Positions 19,301-31,350 of a stretch of 34,709 nt of DNA are shown piece by piece. A program made the translations under genes and the position numbers. The notes below the pieces were generated by a model. That model was not told where the DNA came from. It ran no database searches and saw nothing but the letters and a program-made list of their open reading frames with translations. How positions within the stretch are numbered: position 1 is the first letter of the stretch; each line of letters begins with the position of its first letter. Source of the DNA: Ichthyosporea sp. XGB-2017a (taxonomy: Eukaryota; Opisthokonta; Ichthyosporea); contig PDIM01010323.1 in the NCBI GenBank assembly GCA_002811675.1, forward strand, positions 177,924 through 212,632, given 5' to 3'.

Positions 19301-22300
19301 CTGAAGAAACGAATGCATGGGAAGCAAAGCTCCTTTCAGTTCAAGAGATACTTGATGAATGGCTTAAAGTGCAGTCTGTATGGCTGTATTTAGAGCCAAT
19401 CTTTAGCTCGGAAGATATAATGAAACAGATGCCAGAAGAAGGCAAGCGATTCAAGTTAGTTGATAAAACCTGGAAAGAGATTGTTAAGCAAAGTATAGTT
19501 GATCCAAAAGTATTGTCTATTTCCGTAATTCCTCAACTGATTGAAAGGCTGAAGGAATCAAACGAACAACTTGATCTCATACAGAAGGGACTTAATGACT
19601 ACCTGGAGAAGAAAAGATTGTTTTTTCCAAGGTTTTTCTTTTTATCAAACGATGAGCTACTTGAAATTCTTTCTGAAACCAAAGATCCCAAAAGAGTGCA
19701 ACCCCACTTGAAGAAATGCTTTGAAGGAATTTCAAAGCTTGAATTTCAGGGCAATCTGGACATTACTGCAATGTACAGCAGCGAAGGCGAGAAGGTGAAC
19801 CTTGATAAAGTCATCTCCACTAGTGAAGCCAAAGGCTCCGTTGAGAAATGGCTTATCCAAGTTCAGGATATCATGAAGCTAAGTGTACAATCCACAGTTA
19901 ACAAAGCTTTACACGACTACAGTAATTGTTTGCGCAAGGAATGGGTGCTCAACTGGCCAGGTCAAGTTGTATTATGTGGTACACAGAAGTATTGGACTTC
20001 AGAGTTAGAAGATGCAATACCCTCTTCTTCAGTTGCTCAATATGCTGAAATGTGCACCCAACAGCTCTCAGAGATTGTGGAGCTGGTTCGGGGAGAGTTA
20101 TCAACCTGTGATCGAATTAAATTGGGGGCCCTTGTGGTATTGGATGTTCATGCACGGGACGTAACACAAAGTTTAGCAGATGATAATGTTACAGAGATAA
20201 ACGATTTTAAATGGCTGAGTCAGCTTCGATACTACTGGAGAGATAACGATGTTGTTGATGTTAAAATGATCAATAGCTGCAAAGTATATGGTTATGAATA
20301 CTTAGGAAACTCGCCTCGTTTAGTCATAACACCTTTGACAGATAGATGCTACAGAACTTTAATGGGGGCTTTACATTTGAATTTAGGAGGGGCACCAGAA
20401 GGCCCAGCTGGGACGGGGAAAACAGAGACTACTAAAGATCTCGCCAAGGCATTGGCAAAACAATGCGTAGTTTTCAACTGTTCCGATGGTCTTGATTTTA
20501 TTGCAATGGGTAAATTTTTCAAAGGAGTCGCTGCTGCAGGTGCTTGGGCATGCTTTGACGAATTTAATAGAATCGACCTGGAGGTCCTTTCCGTTGTTGC
20601 TCAACAGATTTTAACCATTCAAAGAGGAATAATTACAGGGCTTCAAAAGATTAATTTCGAAGGAACTGAGCTTCCCTTAGACGGTTCATGTGCAGTATTT
20701 ATCACAATGAATCCTGGGTACGCCGGGCGATCCGAGCTACCAGATAATTTAAAAGTCTTGTTTCGTTCGGTGGCAATGATGGTTCCTAATTATGCCTTGA
20801 TAGCCGAGATTAGTCTTTACTCATGCGGTTTTGTTGATGCAAGAAAACTTGCCATTAAAATAACGGCTACTTACCAGTTGTGTTCCGAGCAGCTATCTTC
20901 TCAATCACACTACGACTACGGAATGAGAGCTGTAAAGTCAGTGTTAACTGCTGCGGGAAATCTTAAACTAGCTTATCCCGAAGAGATGGAAGAGATTTTG
21001 GTTCTACGGTCTATTGTCGATGTCAATTTGGCAAAGTTTTTATCCCAAGATGTGCCTTTGTTTAATGGAATAATATCCGATTTATTTCCCGGAGTTTCAC
21101 TTCCAGAATCCGACTACGCTCTTCTTAACAAAGCTATTGAAGACAATTGCAAAGAGCTAAACTTGCAACTGACCCCAAATTTTGTGGAAAAAATACAGCA
21201 AATTTACGAAATGATGATTGTACGCCATGGGTTTATGATTGTTGGTGACCCTTTTGGTGGCAAAACCTGTGCATATAGAGTGCTTGCTAAAGCGCTAACA
21301 GATTTGCACAGTAGAGGGGAGCTGAAGGAAAATAAGGTATTATTTGAAGTCATTAATCCAAAATCCATTACCATGGGACAGCTTTATGGACAGTTTGATC
21401 CAGCTTCCCATGAATGGTCAGATGGGGTATTGGCCAATCGCTTTAGGGAATTTGCGTCAGCCACGGGACCCGAAAGAAAATGGGTCCTTTTTGATGGGCC
21501 GGTAGATGCAATCTGGATTGAAAATATGAACACAGTTCTTGATGACAACAAAAAGCTTTGCCTTATGAGCGGTGAAATTATTCAACTTTCAAATACGATG
21601 AATCTTATTTTTGAAGTGCTAGACTTAGCTGTTGCATCCCCAGCTACTGTTAGTAGATGTGGTATGATTTACATGGAGCCACATGCACTTGGGTGGGAGC
21701 CTCTTGTAGATTCATGGCTTAACGACGTGCCCTCTATCATACGCAATGAAGAGGACCAGGGCTATATCAAAGAGCTCTTTATGTGGCTCGTGCCGAAGGC
21801 TTTGAAAATTGTTAGGGAAGACTGTAGGGAGCTGTTGCGAACACAAAATGCCAATCTGGTCAATAGCCTACTAAATTTGTATGGGAGTCTAATGTATGAT
21901 TTTGACAGCCCTGAAATTAGTAGCCAGCTTCATCAAAACCCAAGTCAAAAACAAACGTGGTTAGAAAGTCTGTTTTTGTTTTCTGTAACATGGTCTATTG
22001 GGGCTACGATTGATAGGCAGGGAAGGGAAACTTTCCAGGGATTTATATCCGCGGTCACGACGCCAGGGACCCCAGATTCTTTTCGTAATACGTTTAAAAA
22101 CAATATCCCCGACAGTGGATCGTGTTACGATTTTGTTTTTATTAAAAGTGGGTTTGGAAAATGGGAAAAGTGGGAACAATTTTCAAGAATCGAAAAAAAG
22201 CTACCAGAAAATGGTGAACTTAACAGTGTGATGATTAAAACAGTCGATACTATCCGTTTTGAGTTCGTGACTGAAACGTTAATGAGGAACAATTACCATG

Positions 22301-25300
22301 TTCTTGCGGTTGGACCTACAGGGACGGGGAAGACGAGCTCCATTAAAAACAAATTGTTTGACGAAAACTTTTCCAATGCGTTTACCAACATTTCGTTAGC
22401 TTTCTCTGCACGAACCAGTGCCAACCAGACACAGGATGTAATTATGTCGAAGCTTGACAAACGGAGAAAAGGAGTTTTTGGACCTCCAATGGGCAAAAAA
22501 TGTGTGGTATTTATCGATGACCTAAACATGCCCACTTTGGAAGAATATGGAGCACAGCCCCCTATCGAGTTGCTTAGACAATGGCTTGACCATAAACATT
22601 GGTACGACAGGAAGGATACAACAAAACAAAACCTGATAGATATACAATATCTTTGCGCTATGTGTCCACCAGGTGGAGGACGGAATGATGTTACTCCGAG
22701 ATTTATTAGACACTTCAATATCGTCTCAATCAATGACTTTGAAGACAGCACGATGACGAGTATCTTTTCGACTATTGTCCAGTGGAATATGGAGCTCAAA
22801 AATTTTCTTCCAGAAATGTACCGTATTGGGACTCAAATGGTTCAAGGTACCCTTAGTATCTACAAGGCATCTATGGAGAACCTCTTACCGACACCTAACA
22901 AGTCCCATTATACGTTTAACCTAAGGGATTTTGCAAGAGTCGTTTCTGGTGTCATGCTTATAAACCACGAAAGTGTTGAAAATTCTAGCGAAAAGCTTAT
23001 GCGCTTATGGGTTCATGAAGTCTTACGGGTTTTTTATGATAGACTTGTTGATGACACCGATCGAAAATGGCTTTTTGATTACATCAGATCTTGCTTCAAA
23101 AGCACATTCTCCAAAGATATCGATTTCGCCTTTACATCACTTTTGGAAAAAAGTGGTGATTCAGAGTTAAAAGAAGATCACTTGAGAAAGTTGATGTTCG
23201 GAAACTATATCCTTCCTGAAGCCGACAACAAGCTTTATGACGAGATAGAGGATATGGATAATTTGAAATCAGTTATTGAGGGGTACTTAGACGAATACAA
23301 CAGCCAGAGCAAGAAGAAGATGAATTTAGTAATGTTCCAATTCGCTATTGAGCACGTTTCGCGGGTTTGCCGAATATTGCTTCAGCCGGGGGGTAATGGA
23401 TTACTTGTTGGAGTTGGTGGTAGTGGAAGGCAGAGCGTTGCAACCCTAGCTTGCTTTATGTGCGAATATCAATTATTCCAAGTTGAAATATCAAAGAGCT
23501 ACTCAAAGAACGACTGGAGAGAGGACATCAAAAAGATACTTCTGAAAGCGGGCGCTGATGGAAGACCTTCAGTGTTTCTCTTCACTGATTCTCAGATTAA
23601 AGAAGAAACTTTTCTAGAAGATATTAACGGGTTATTGAACTCGGGAGATATTCCAAACTTATTTGCCACAGACGAAAAGTCCAACATTGCAGAGAAAGTT
23701 CGCGGCTGGGCAAAAGAAAAGAACAAGTTAGGGGACGGAACTATCGGTGCTTTGTTTAACGCATACATTGATCGCGTTAAAGAAAACCTACACATAATCT
23801 TGGCTATGAGTCCCGTTGGCGATGCTTTTAGAAGCAGATTAAGGCAGTTTCCGTCTCTTGTAAATTGCTGCACTATAAATTGGTTCCAGCCATGGCCTGA
23901 AGATGCACTCGAAGCAATAGCATCAAAATTTTTGGCAGATATTGAGATGGAAGATGAGATTAAGAGTCAAACGGTTGCAATGTGCAAAGTTTTCCATAAG
24001 GACGTACGAGCTCTTTCGCGTGACTTCATGCAGAAGCTAGGCCGCCAGACGTATGTCACACCAACTTCGTATTTGGAGCTGATCATGACGTATAATGTTC
24101 TTTTGGGCAAAAAAAGGGAAGAAGTTTCAAAGTTGCGGGACAGATACGTTAACGGATTAGAGAAGCTTCAGTACGCCTCCGATCAAGTATCTGTTATGCA
24201 AAAAGACCTTGAAGCTCTTCAGCCAGAATTAATTAAGACCACCCATGAAGTTGAGCAGATGGTTACTGTCATTGAAAAAGAGTCGGCAGAGGCGCAAGCC
24301 CATGCAGCAATAGTGGGAGCAGAAGAAGAAGTCGCTAGTAAAAAAGCAAATGAAGCGCAAGCAATGAAAGAAGACTGCGAAGCTGACCTGGCAGAGGCAT
24401 TACCAGCACTAGAAGCAGCGATGGACGCCCTCAACACCCTCAAGCCGTCTGACATCACCATTGTAAAGTCCATGAAAAACCCGCCATCAGGGGTGAAGCT
24501 AGTAATGGAAGCAGTCTGTGTTATGAAAGAAATGAAGCCAGAAAAGAAACCAGACCCCTCTGGTAGTGGTAAGAAGATAGATGATTATTGGGGCCCCTCA
24601 GTGAAGCTTTTGGCAGATATTAAATTTCTTGAAAAGCTTAAGGAATACGACAAAGATAACATCCCCCCAGCTGTAACTAAAGTAATCAGAAGCAAATACA
24701 TGCCGAACCCAGAATTTGACCCAGAAAAAGTCAAAGCAGCTTCAAGTGCGGCTCAAGGGCTGTGTAAATGGATCATTGCGATGGAAACTTATGATCGAGT
24801 AAACAAAGTTGTCGCACCCAAAAAAGCCACGTTGTATGAAGCGGAGCAAGAGCTAGAGGGGCTGACTGAGAGTTTGAACGCTAAAAGGGAAGAATTGAGG
24901 CAAGTTGAAGAAAGGCTTGCAACACTTAAAGCTCAATATCAAGAATCTTGCGACAAGAAAGAATCATTGAATCTCCAAGTAGAAGATTGTTCAAATAAGC
25001 TGGAAAGGGCTGAGAAACTCATCGGAGGTCTTGGTGGTGAGAAAGATAGATGGACAGTAAATTCCAAAGAATTGGCAGAAGCTTACAGTGCTCTCACTGG
25101 CGATGTTTTGGTGGCATCAGGAATAGTAGCTTATCTTGGACCGTATTCTGCTTCTTTTCGAAAGGCTTCTATAGATGAATGGGTTAAAATGTGCCAAGAA
25201 CGTCAAATACCATGCAGTTCCAACTTCAATATAGTGAAAATAATCGGAGATCCTATTCAGCTTCGTTCATGGAACATTTTCGGACTTCCTAATGACCAAA

Positions 25301-28300
25301 CGTCAAGTGAAAATGGAATTATAGTTTCTAATAGTCGAAGGTGGCCCCTCATGATAGACCCGCAGGGCCAGGCAAACAAGTGGATCAAGAATATGTACAA
25401 AGCTGAAGGCTTAGAAGTTTTAGATCTTGCTGACAAAGAATACATGCGCAAACTTGAGAATTGTATCCAATTTGGTAATCCAGCTCTTCTAGAAAATGTC
25501 GGGGAAGATCTTGACCCAAGTTTAGATCCGCTTTTGTTAAAGCAAGTTTTCAAGCAGGGTGGTATAAATGTGATCAAACTCGGTGAAAATGTTATAGAAT
25601 ACTCGAAGACATTTAATTTTTTTATCACTACCACGTTGCGAAACCCACATTACCTCCCGGAACAATCAACAAAAGTGACCCTGCTCAATTTCGGGATAAC
25701 ACAAGCGGGTTTGCAAGACCAACTTCTGGGTATAACCGTAGCCAAAGAAAGGCCTGACTTGGAGCAAGAAAAGAATGAATTGATCGTTCAAAGCGCAAAG
25801 AACAAAAAGCAGCTAAAAGAAATTGAAGACCAAATATTGGAGATTTTGTCAAGCGCGTCTAATATTCTTGAAGATGAATCAGCCATTCAGGTTTTGTCTT
25901 CTTCTAAAGTACTGTCTGATGAAATTTCCGAAAAGCAAAAGATCGCAGAAGTTACAGAAGAAAAGATAGACAAAGCCAGGAATGGATACAAACCAATTGC
26001 TTATCACTCCAGTCTTTTGTTTTTCTGCGTTTCAGATATGGGGAATATTGACCCCATGTATCAATATTCACTTGGATGGTTTATCAACTTATTTATCAAT
26101 TCCATCCATGATAGTAACAAGTCAAAGATTCTGGATAAGCGACTGCGCTATCTGAGCGACCACTTCACCTATAATATCTATTGCAATGTATGTAGATCAA
26201 TCTTTGAAAAGGACAAACTTCTGTTCTCTTTCTTGCTTTGCATTGCAATTCTCAAAGGTCAAAATGAAATTGACATACAGCAGTGGCAGTTTTTCCTTAC
26301 TGGTGGGGTTGGAATTGAAAAACCCCCTCCAAATCCGGACCCATCTTGGATGTCAGATAAGTCGTGGGGTGAAATTTATAGACTTAGTAGGCTTCCAAAA
26401 TTCAAATCGCTAGATGAATCCTTTGTAAGCGATTCGTCTTCATGGAAAGTTATCTATGATGCCTTGGAGCCGCACCATACTTCTCTTCCCGGAGAATGGG
26501 AGGATAAGCTCGACTTATTTCAAAGAATGATAGTTGTAAAGTGCATTCGCGCCGACAAAGTTGTTCCCTTTACACAGCTGTACGTCGAGGAAAAGATGGG
26601 TAAAAAATTTATCGAGCCTCCCGCTTTTGATATTCGCAAGAGTTACAATGACTCATCAGCAATTATCCCATTGATTTTCATTCTTTCACCGGGAGCAGAT
26701 CCAATGGCCTCGCTTTTGAAATTTGCAGAAGATAAAAGCATGGCAAAGAACATGACTAGTATATCCCTTGGCCAAGGGCAAGGAGTCATTGCAGAAAAAA
26801 TGATCGCAGAAGCAACAAAGGCGGGAACTTGGGTTGTTTTACAGAATTGCCATTTGGCAGTAAGCTGGATGCCATCCCTTGATAAAATTTGTCAAGAGTT
26901 AACACACGAAAATACCAACCAAGACTTTAGACTATGGCTCACAAGCTATCCGTCAGACAAATTTCCTGTGTCTATCTTACAGGATGGAGTCAAGATGACC
27001 AATGAGCCCCCAAAGGGTCTAAAGGCAAATCTTTTGGGCTCATACTTGACCGACCCAATATGCGACATGGAGTTTTTCGAAGGTTGTAGCAAGCCCAACG
27101 TTCAAGAAAAGCTTTTATTTGGACTATGCTTTTTCCATGGCTTGATCCAAGAAAGACGAAAGTTTGGTCCAATCGGGTGGAATATACCCTATGAATTCAA
27201 TGAATCGGATCTTAGAATAAGTGCTAGGCAATTGCAAATGTTCTTGGAAGAATATAACACTGTCCAATTCGACGCATTAAAATACCTTACAGCAGAATGT
27301 AATTATGGAGGAAGGGTCACGGACGATTGGGACAGAAGAACGATAACTACCATTCTTTCTGATTTCTATAATCCAAGTGTAGTTGATGATGACAAACATA
27401 AGTTTTCCGAAAGTGGACATTACCATGCCCTACCTAAGGGTGCATCATACAGCGACTATATTCAGTATATAAAAGACCTACCGCAATCCCAGTTCCCTGA
27501 AGTTTTCGGAATGCACAGTAATGTAGACATAACACGTGAAATTAATGAAACAAGACAGCTCATGGACTCCATAATAGAAACGCAAGAGATGGCAACGTCC
27601 GAATCAGGTCAATCTCCAGAAGCTCTAGTTGGGGAAATCGCATCCGCGATGTTAGAAAATCTACCCGATGATTTTGATATAGAGAAAACATCAGAAAAGT
27701 ATCCAGTACGGTACGAAGAAAGCATGAATACTGTATTGGCTCAGGAAATGATTCGATTCAATCGACTAACAAGCGTGGTTCGAACAACTCTCAAGAATAC
27801 CCTCAAAGCAACCAAAGGTCTCGTCATAATGTCAGCACAGCTAGAGAGTGTTTTCAATGGCATCATAAATGCAAGAATACCACCTGTGTGGGCAAAAGCG
27901 TCTTATCCTTCTCTCAAGCCTCTTGGTGGATATTTTGACGATCTTCTCAAAAGGCTTCAATTCTTTCAGACATGGTATGACGAAGGTCATCCCACAGTGT
28001 ATTGGATTTCAGGAATATTCTTTACGCAATCATTCCTCACAGGTAAGTTTCATTTTACTGAACTATTTGCAAACCACAGTCGGGCAATAACAAACAAAAC
28101 CACGTCTTTATGGTTTTTATAATATAGGGGCACTTCAGAACTACGCTCGAAAGCATAAGATAGCAATTGATCAGCTTGGATTTGACTTTGAAGTAATTTC
28201 AGAAGGAAATTTCGACAAACCACCCGCTGAAGGGGTGTACGTGCAAGGCCTATTTCTTGATGGGGCACGATGGGACAAAGAAAAAGGCTTTTTAGCTGAC

Positions 28301-28624
28301 CCACATCCCAAAACTATCCAAGAAGCTTTGCCACATGTAAGTAGTTCGACAGCCAAAACATGGCTCAAAGCAGTTAAATGCCTATGTCTAACAACCAACT
28401 TTCATTTTGTTCAATAGCTATGGTTGAAGCCCATTAAAAAATCAGAAGCCGAAATATATTCCCATTATGTTTGCCCAGTCTACAAAACTAGCGCCCGGCG
28501 TGGAATCCTTTCAACAACTGGCCACTCTACAAACTACGTAATGGCCATAAAGCTGAAAACAGATCGTGAGCAGTCCTTCTGGATAAAAAGAGGGGTTGCA
28601 CTTTTATGTCAGCTTGATGACTAA
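16399..28624 (+). CDS. Axonemal inner-arm dynein heavy chain (single-headed, DNAH3/7/12 type)
   Basis: The coding sequence is join(16399..28042, 28128..28336, 28418..28624), 4019 residues, close to human DNAH7 (4024). An N-terminal tail and linker precede six AAA units. P-loops are GPAGTGKT (residue 1335, AAA1, with Walker [12 protein letters not shown]), GDPFGGKT (1616, AAA2), GPTGTGKT (1972, AAA3) and GVGGSGRQS (2338, AAA4). A coiled-coil stalk with the microtubule-binding domain spans about 2570-2900. AAA5, AAA6 and the C-terminal domain end in [11 protein letters not shown]...STTGHSTN...[14 protein letters not shown], a hallmark of axonemal heavy chains. The AAA1 block [17 protein letters not shown] suits the single-headed inner-arm group. 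It hydrolyses ATP to slide doublet microtubules and shape ciliary bending. Both introns (85 and 81 nt) lie in the last 600 bp. The stop is 15 bp from that of the convergent coiled-coil gene. Confidence 0.95.
28043..28127 (+). other. Dynein intron 1 (85 nt)
   Basis: GTAAGT...ATATAG, phase 1. Splicing restores [17 protein letters not shown], a segment strongly conserved in axonemal dyneins. Confidence 0.9.
28337..28417 (+). other. Dynein intron 2 (81 nt)
   Basis: GTAAGT...CAATAG, phase 0. It joins EALPH to LWLKPIKK. The intron itself is open in frame for some distance, so retention would give a truncated tail lacking the last conserved block. Confidence 0.85.
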
Positions 28625-28639
28625 TTAGAAAATCCATAT

Positions 28640-29748
28640 CTATAGCGAGTTTTGAGAGCCTGTCAGTGAACTGGTACTATCAAAGTAACGCAGGGCTGCC
28701 TGGCTTCTTAAATCAATCTTGTAGTGATCTAAAACTGATAGAAGGCTCCTTATCTCCTTACGTAAATTTCTGTTGTCTTCTTCAACGTCATTGAGAGAAA
28801 ACTTTTCAAAACAACAAAATAAAATATTAATAAAAGGCTCAACAATGGATTATAACAAACAAAACAAAAATACACTGAGTAACGTACTTGCGACGAACTC
28901 TCTCGTTGCAGATCTTTTGAAATTGCTTCATGGGCTTTCATCTGACTTAACGCCCCCTCTGCCTCCTGTAGCTGTTTCTTTAGTCTAACATTCTCACGAA
29001 CATAAAAGGTTAGCTTTTCACCCAGATGTTTCTCGATTAGTTTCAATTTTGTTGAAATATCTCCGTCCGTTGCAGACCCCAAAATAAGCAGTTGTTCCTT
29101 TAAACGTTCGTTAGTCGCAGAAAGCTCTTGGCATTTAAGTTCCAGCTCTTTTCCAGATTCAATTGTCAAAGTGGGCAGAGAATTGGCTTCGGAGGCCGTC
29201 TGGGCACCTTGCAATTCTTTTAACATTTCATACGTTTCTTCAAACTTTAGCTTGAGCTCTCTAAATTCCAAATCTTTTTTTTCACCCAGGGCTTGCACAT
29301 TTCGTAGCAAGTCAGTGGACTTTCTCAATTCGTACGTGAGTTGCAGTTCACTATTATGATAATCTTCAACTTTGTTTTTGAGTATTTCAATTTCATAGCC
29401 TAGCATTCTTTTTTCTTGCTCTACTTCAAGTTTGCTTTTCAACACGTCCTTCATTTGCTCCCTAATGGCTTCAAAGCGCTTCCTGGCTCTAACAGGGAGC
29501 TCCTGGAGCATAGCTGGGTCCCAAATTTCTTCGACAAATGTGGTTTCCACACTTACCTTGCTAGACGCATCCGAGCCAGAAGGTTGCTCATCAGACATCA
29601 GGCTTTTTCTCGCCTCTTTTCTAGACAGTCTCTTTTGTTCCAAAGATTTCTCCGTCTGCATTGCCAAAGTATTAAGCAATACCTCATCTTCAGAAAAAGA
29701 CTGGGGCCTCCCATTTCCTGTCTCATCCACGGATCTTCTCTCACTCAT
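28640..29748 (-). CDS. Coiled-coil protein of unknown function, candidate ciliary factor
   Basis: The coding sequence is complement(join(28640..28801, 28888..29748)), 340 residues. An 86-nt intron (GTACGT...GAAAAG, phase 0) links ESSSQ to FSLNDVEEDNR. The ATG at 29748 (MSERRSVDETG) is the first in frame; the open frame further upstream has only a GTG. After a polar, Ser-rich N-terminus (1-75) almost the whole protein is predicted coiled coil with heptad-like Leu/Glu/Lys spacing, ending in YFDSTSSLTGSQ. I do not recognise the family with confidence. The block EKLTFYVRENVRLKKQLQEAE recalls BBOF1/DUF4515-type basal-body coiled-coil proteins, but that is only a resemblance. It lies between the axonemal dynein (convergent, 15 bp) and EMC3 (divergent, 537 bp), in a stretch rich in ciliary genes. 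Confidence 0.72.
28802..28887 (-). other. Intron of the coiled-coil gene (86 nt)
   Basis: GTACGT...TTTTGAAAAG, phase 0. Plus-strand AATAAA strings inside it (28818-28823 and 28829-28834) are the first such signals downstream of the dynein stop. Confidence 0.75.
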
Positions 29749-30285
29749 TTCCACAGCCAAAACAATAAGGAACACCACAACAAAGGATATCTGAACTAAA
29801 TCCCTAATAAATAACTACCAACTCAGCCTGGTAGGTAGGAATCGTCCCAAACAAATCTGTGTGACACATGAACAACCACAACACGAGCACAGCAGACCGC
29901 TTCTACCAATTATAACCAAGGAGCGTTGCTTGATTAGTGAAACGCGGAGTAGGGTTATACTCCCGCGGCCGATGTCGATGATGATGACTCTGCAGTAATT
30001 TGTTTGTTTGTTTTTTGTCACCCCCTCTCCTTCCTTTTGCAGTGTGGTGTGTACAAGTAGTATATACTGTTTGTGTTGGATTTGTGAGTGACGGGGATTG
30101 GTTTGGTGACACACTCTGTACTGGTGAATGGGTGTTACAGTAGTGTGTTTTAGTGCTCCGTGGTGAAAGATTAAGAATAATTGTGAAAAATATACGTGTT
30201 TGGCTGGAAGAGGGGATTGAAAAGGAGCTGTGAAACATATATAAATACTATATCGTGTGTACACAATTCTAGAAGAGACGAAACG
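29749..30285. promoter_or_regulatory. Divergent promoter region of the coiled-coil gene and EMC3
   Basis: This 537-bp spacer has a TAGGGTTA string at 29950-29957, a (TTTG)n-like stretch near 30000-30013 and an AT-rich ATATATAAATA (about 30237-30247) about 45 nt before the EMC3 ATG that could be its TATA box. The plus-strand frame beginning at 30196 uses a non-ATG start and is just EMC3 read from too far upstream. Confidence 0.5.
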
Positions 30286-31194
30286 ATGGCTTCGGATTTG
30301 ATTTTGGATACTGCCATTAGGGATTTGGTTCTTATACCTATTTTTGTGGTTATGTTTCTAGTGGGGATTCTGAGACACAACATCACTGTAATTATGCAGG
30401 CGGAGAAGAAGAAGACAAAAGAGCAGATGATGGATGCACAAGTGTTGCTTCGTAGCAGAATGCTCAGGTCAAACAGCGCTTTTATTCCGGCCAGGGGATT
30501 TTATAGCCGAAAGCAGTATTTCAATAACAAAGATAGTGGCATGTTGGTTGTCACAGGAAAAGATAGAGGGGGTGCTCCTAACCCAATGTCTGATCCCTCA
30601 ATGATGACAGATATGATGAAAGGAAATATGGGTTTTATGGTGCCTCAAATGCTTATAATGGGATGGATTAACTACTTTTTCTCAGGTTTTTTGACAAGTA
30701 AGTAGAAGAGATATGTTATGTTTTTGATTGAATAACTGAATGAAGTTTTTTCTAATATCGAAATGTTTTTGATTTCAGCTCGTGTTCCCTTTCCACTCAC
30801 TGTGAGATTTAAACCTATGTTACAGAGAGGTGTTGAACTTCCTGAATTGGAGGCGTCTTGGATTAGTTCTCTTTCTTGGTATTTTTTGAATATGTTTGGT
30901 CTACGTGGACTCCACACTATTGTTTTGGGTGCTAATCGTAAGTACATTATGTGTTTAAAAAGTTGACTTTAATTTATTCTTTTTCTAACGTTGTTATACT
31001 ATTTGCTTGTAAACCTCATAGAACCTGATGAGACGCAGATGATGCAACAACAAATGGGAATGGGTGCTAGCCCGGCAGCTCCTCCTGATCCATCGAAACT
31101 TTATCAAAACGAGCGTGAAAGTTTGGAAATTGTGAGTCATGAATTTGCATTAGATGACATTGAAGAACACCTCATGAAAACATTCATTTTGTAA
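30286..31194 (+). CDS. EMC3: ER membrane protein complex subunit 3
   Basis: The coding sequence is join(30286..30697, 30779..30937, 31022..31194), 247 residues (family 250-260). Introns of 81 nt (GTAAGT...TTTCAG, phase 1) and 84 nt (GTAAGT...CTCATAG, phase 1) restore conserved text. The EMC3 marks are [20 protein letters not shown] with a first membrane helix, RHNITVIMQ, the [17 protein letters not shown] segment completed by splicing, [19 protein letters not shown] and [12 protein letters not shown]. Three membrane helices lie near residues 12-32, 113-132 and 165-188. EMC3 belongs to the Oxa1/YidC insertase superfamily and, with EMC6, forms the membrane-inserting core of the EMC in the endoplasmic reticulum. 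It is convergent with B9D2, 156 bp between stops. Confidence 0.94.
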
Positions 31195-31292
31195 TACATT
31201 CCCAGAGCCATCGTGAACAAGAAAGAAGAAAAAGTAACAGAATATACCTTATCGATGAACAAGGGAAAGGGAGAAAGAAAGGTCGATTATTG

Positions 31293-31298
31293 AATAAA
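31293..31298 (+). terminator. EMC3 polyadenylation signal AATAAA
   Basis: AATAAA lies 98 nt beyond the EMC3 stop and before the B9D2 stop, the only canonical plus-strand signal in the gap. Confidence 0.65.
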
Positions 31299-31350
31299 GA
31301 ACTGCTTGAAGCTTAAACAGCAGAAGATATTTGGGTGTTCAAGTGGGCTT

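Noticed and set aside
24219-24473. Antisense Ala/Ser-rich frame in the dynein stalk region
   Set aside because: A shadow of the Ala/Glu/Lys-rich coiled-coil codons on the plus strand. All other small frames inside the dynein exon were rejected likewise.
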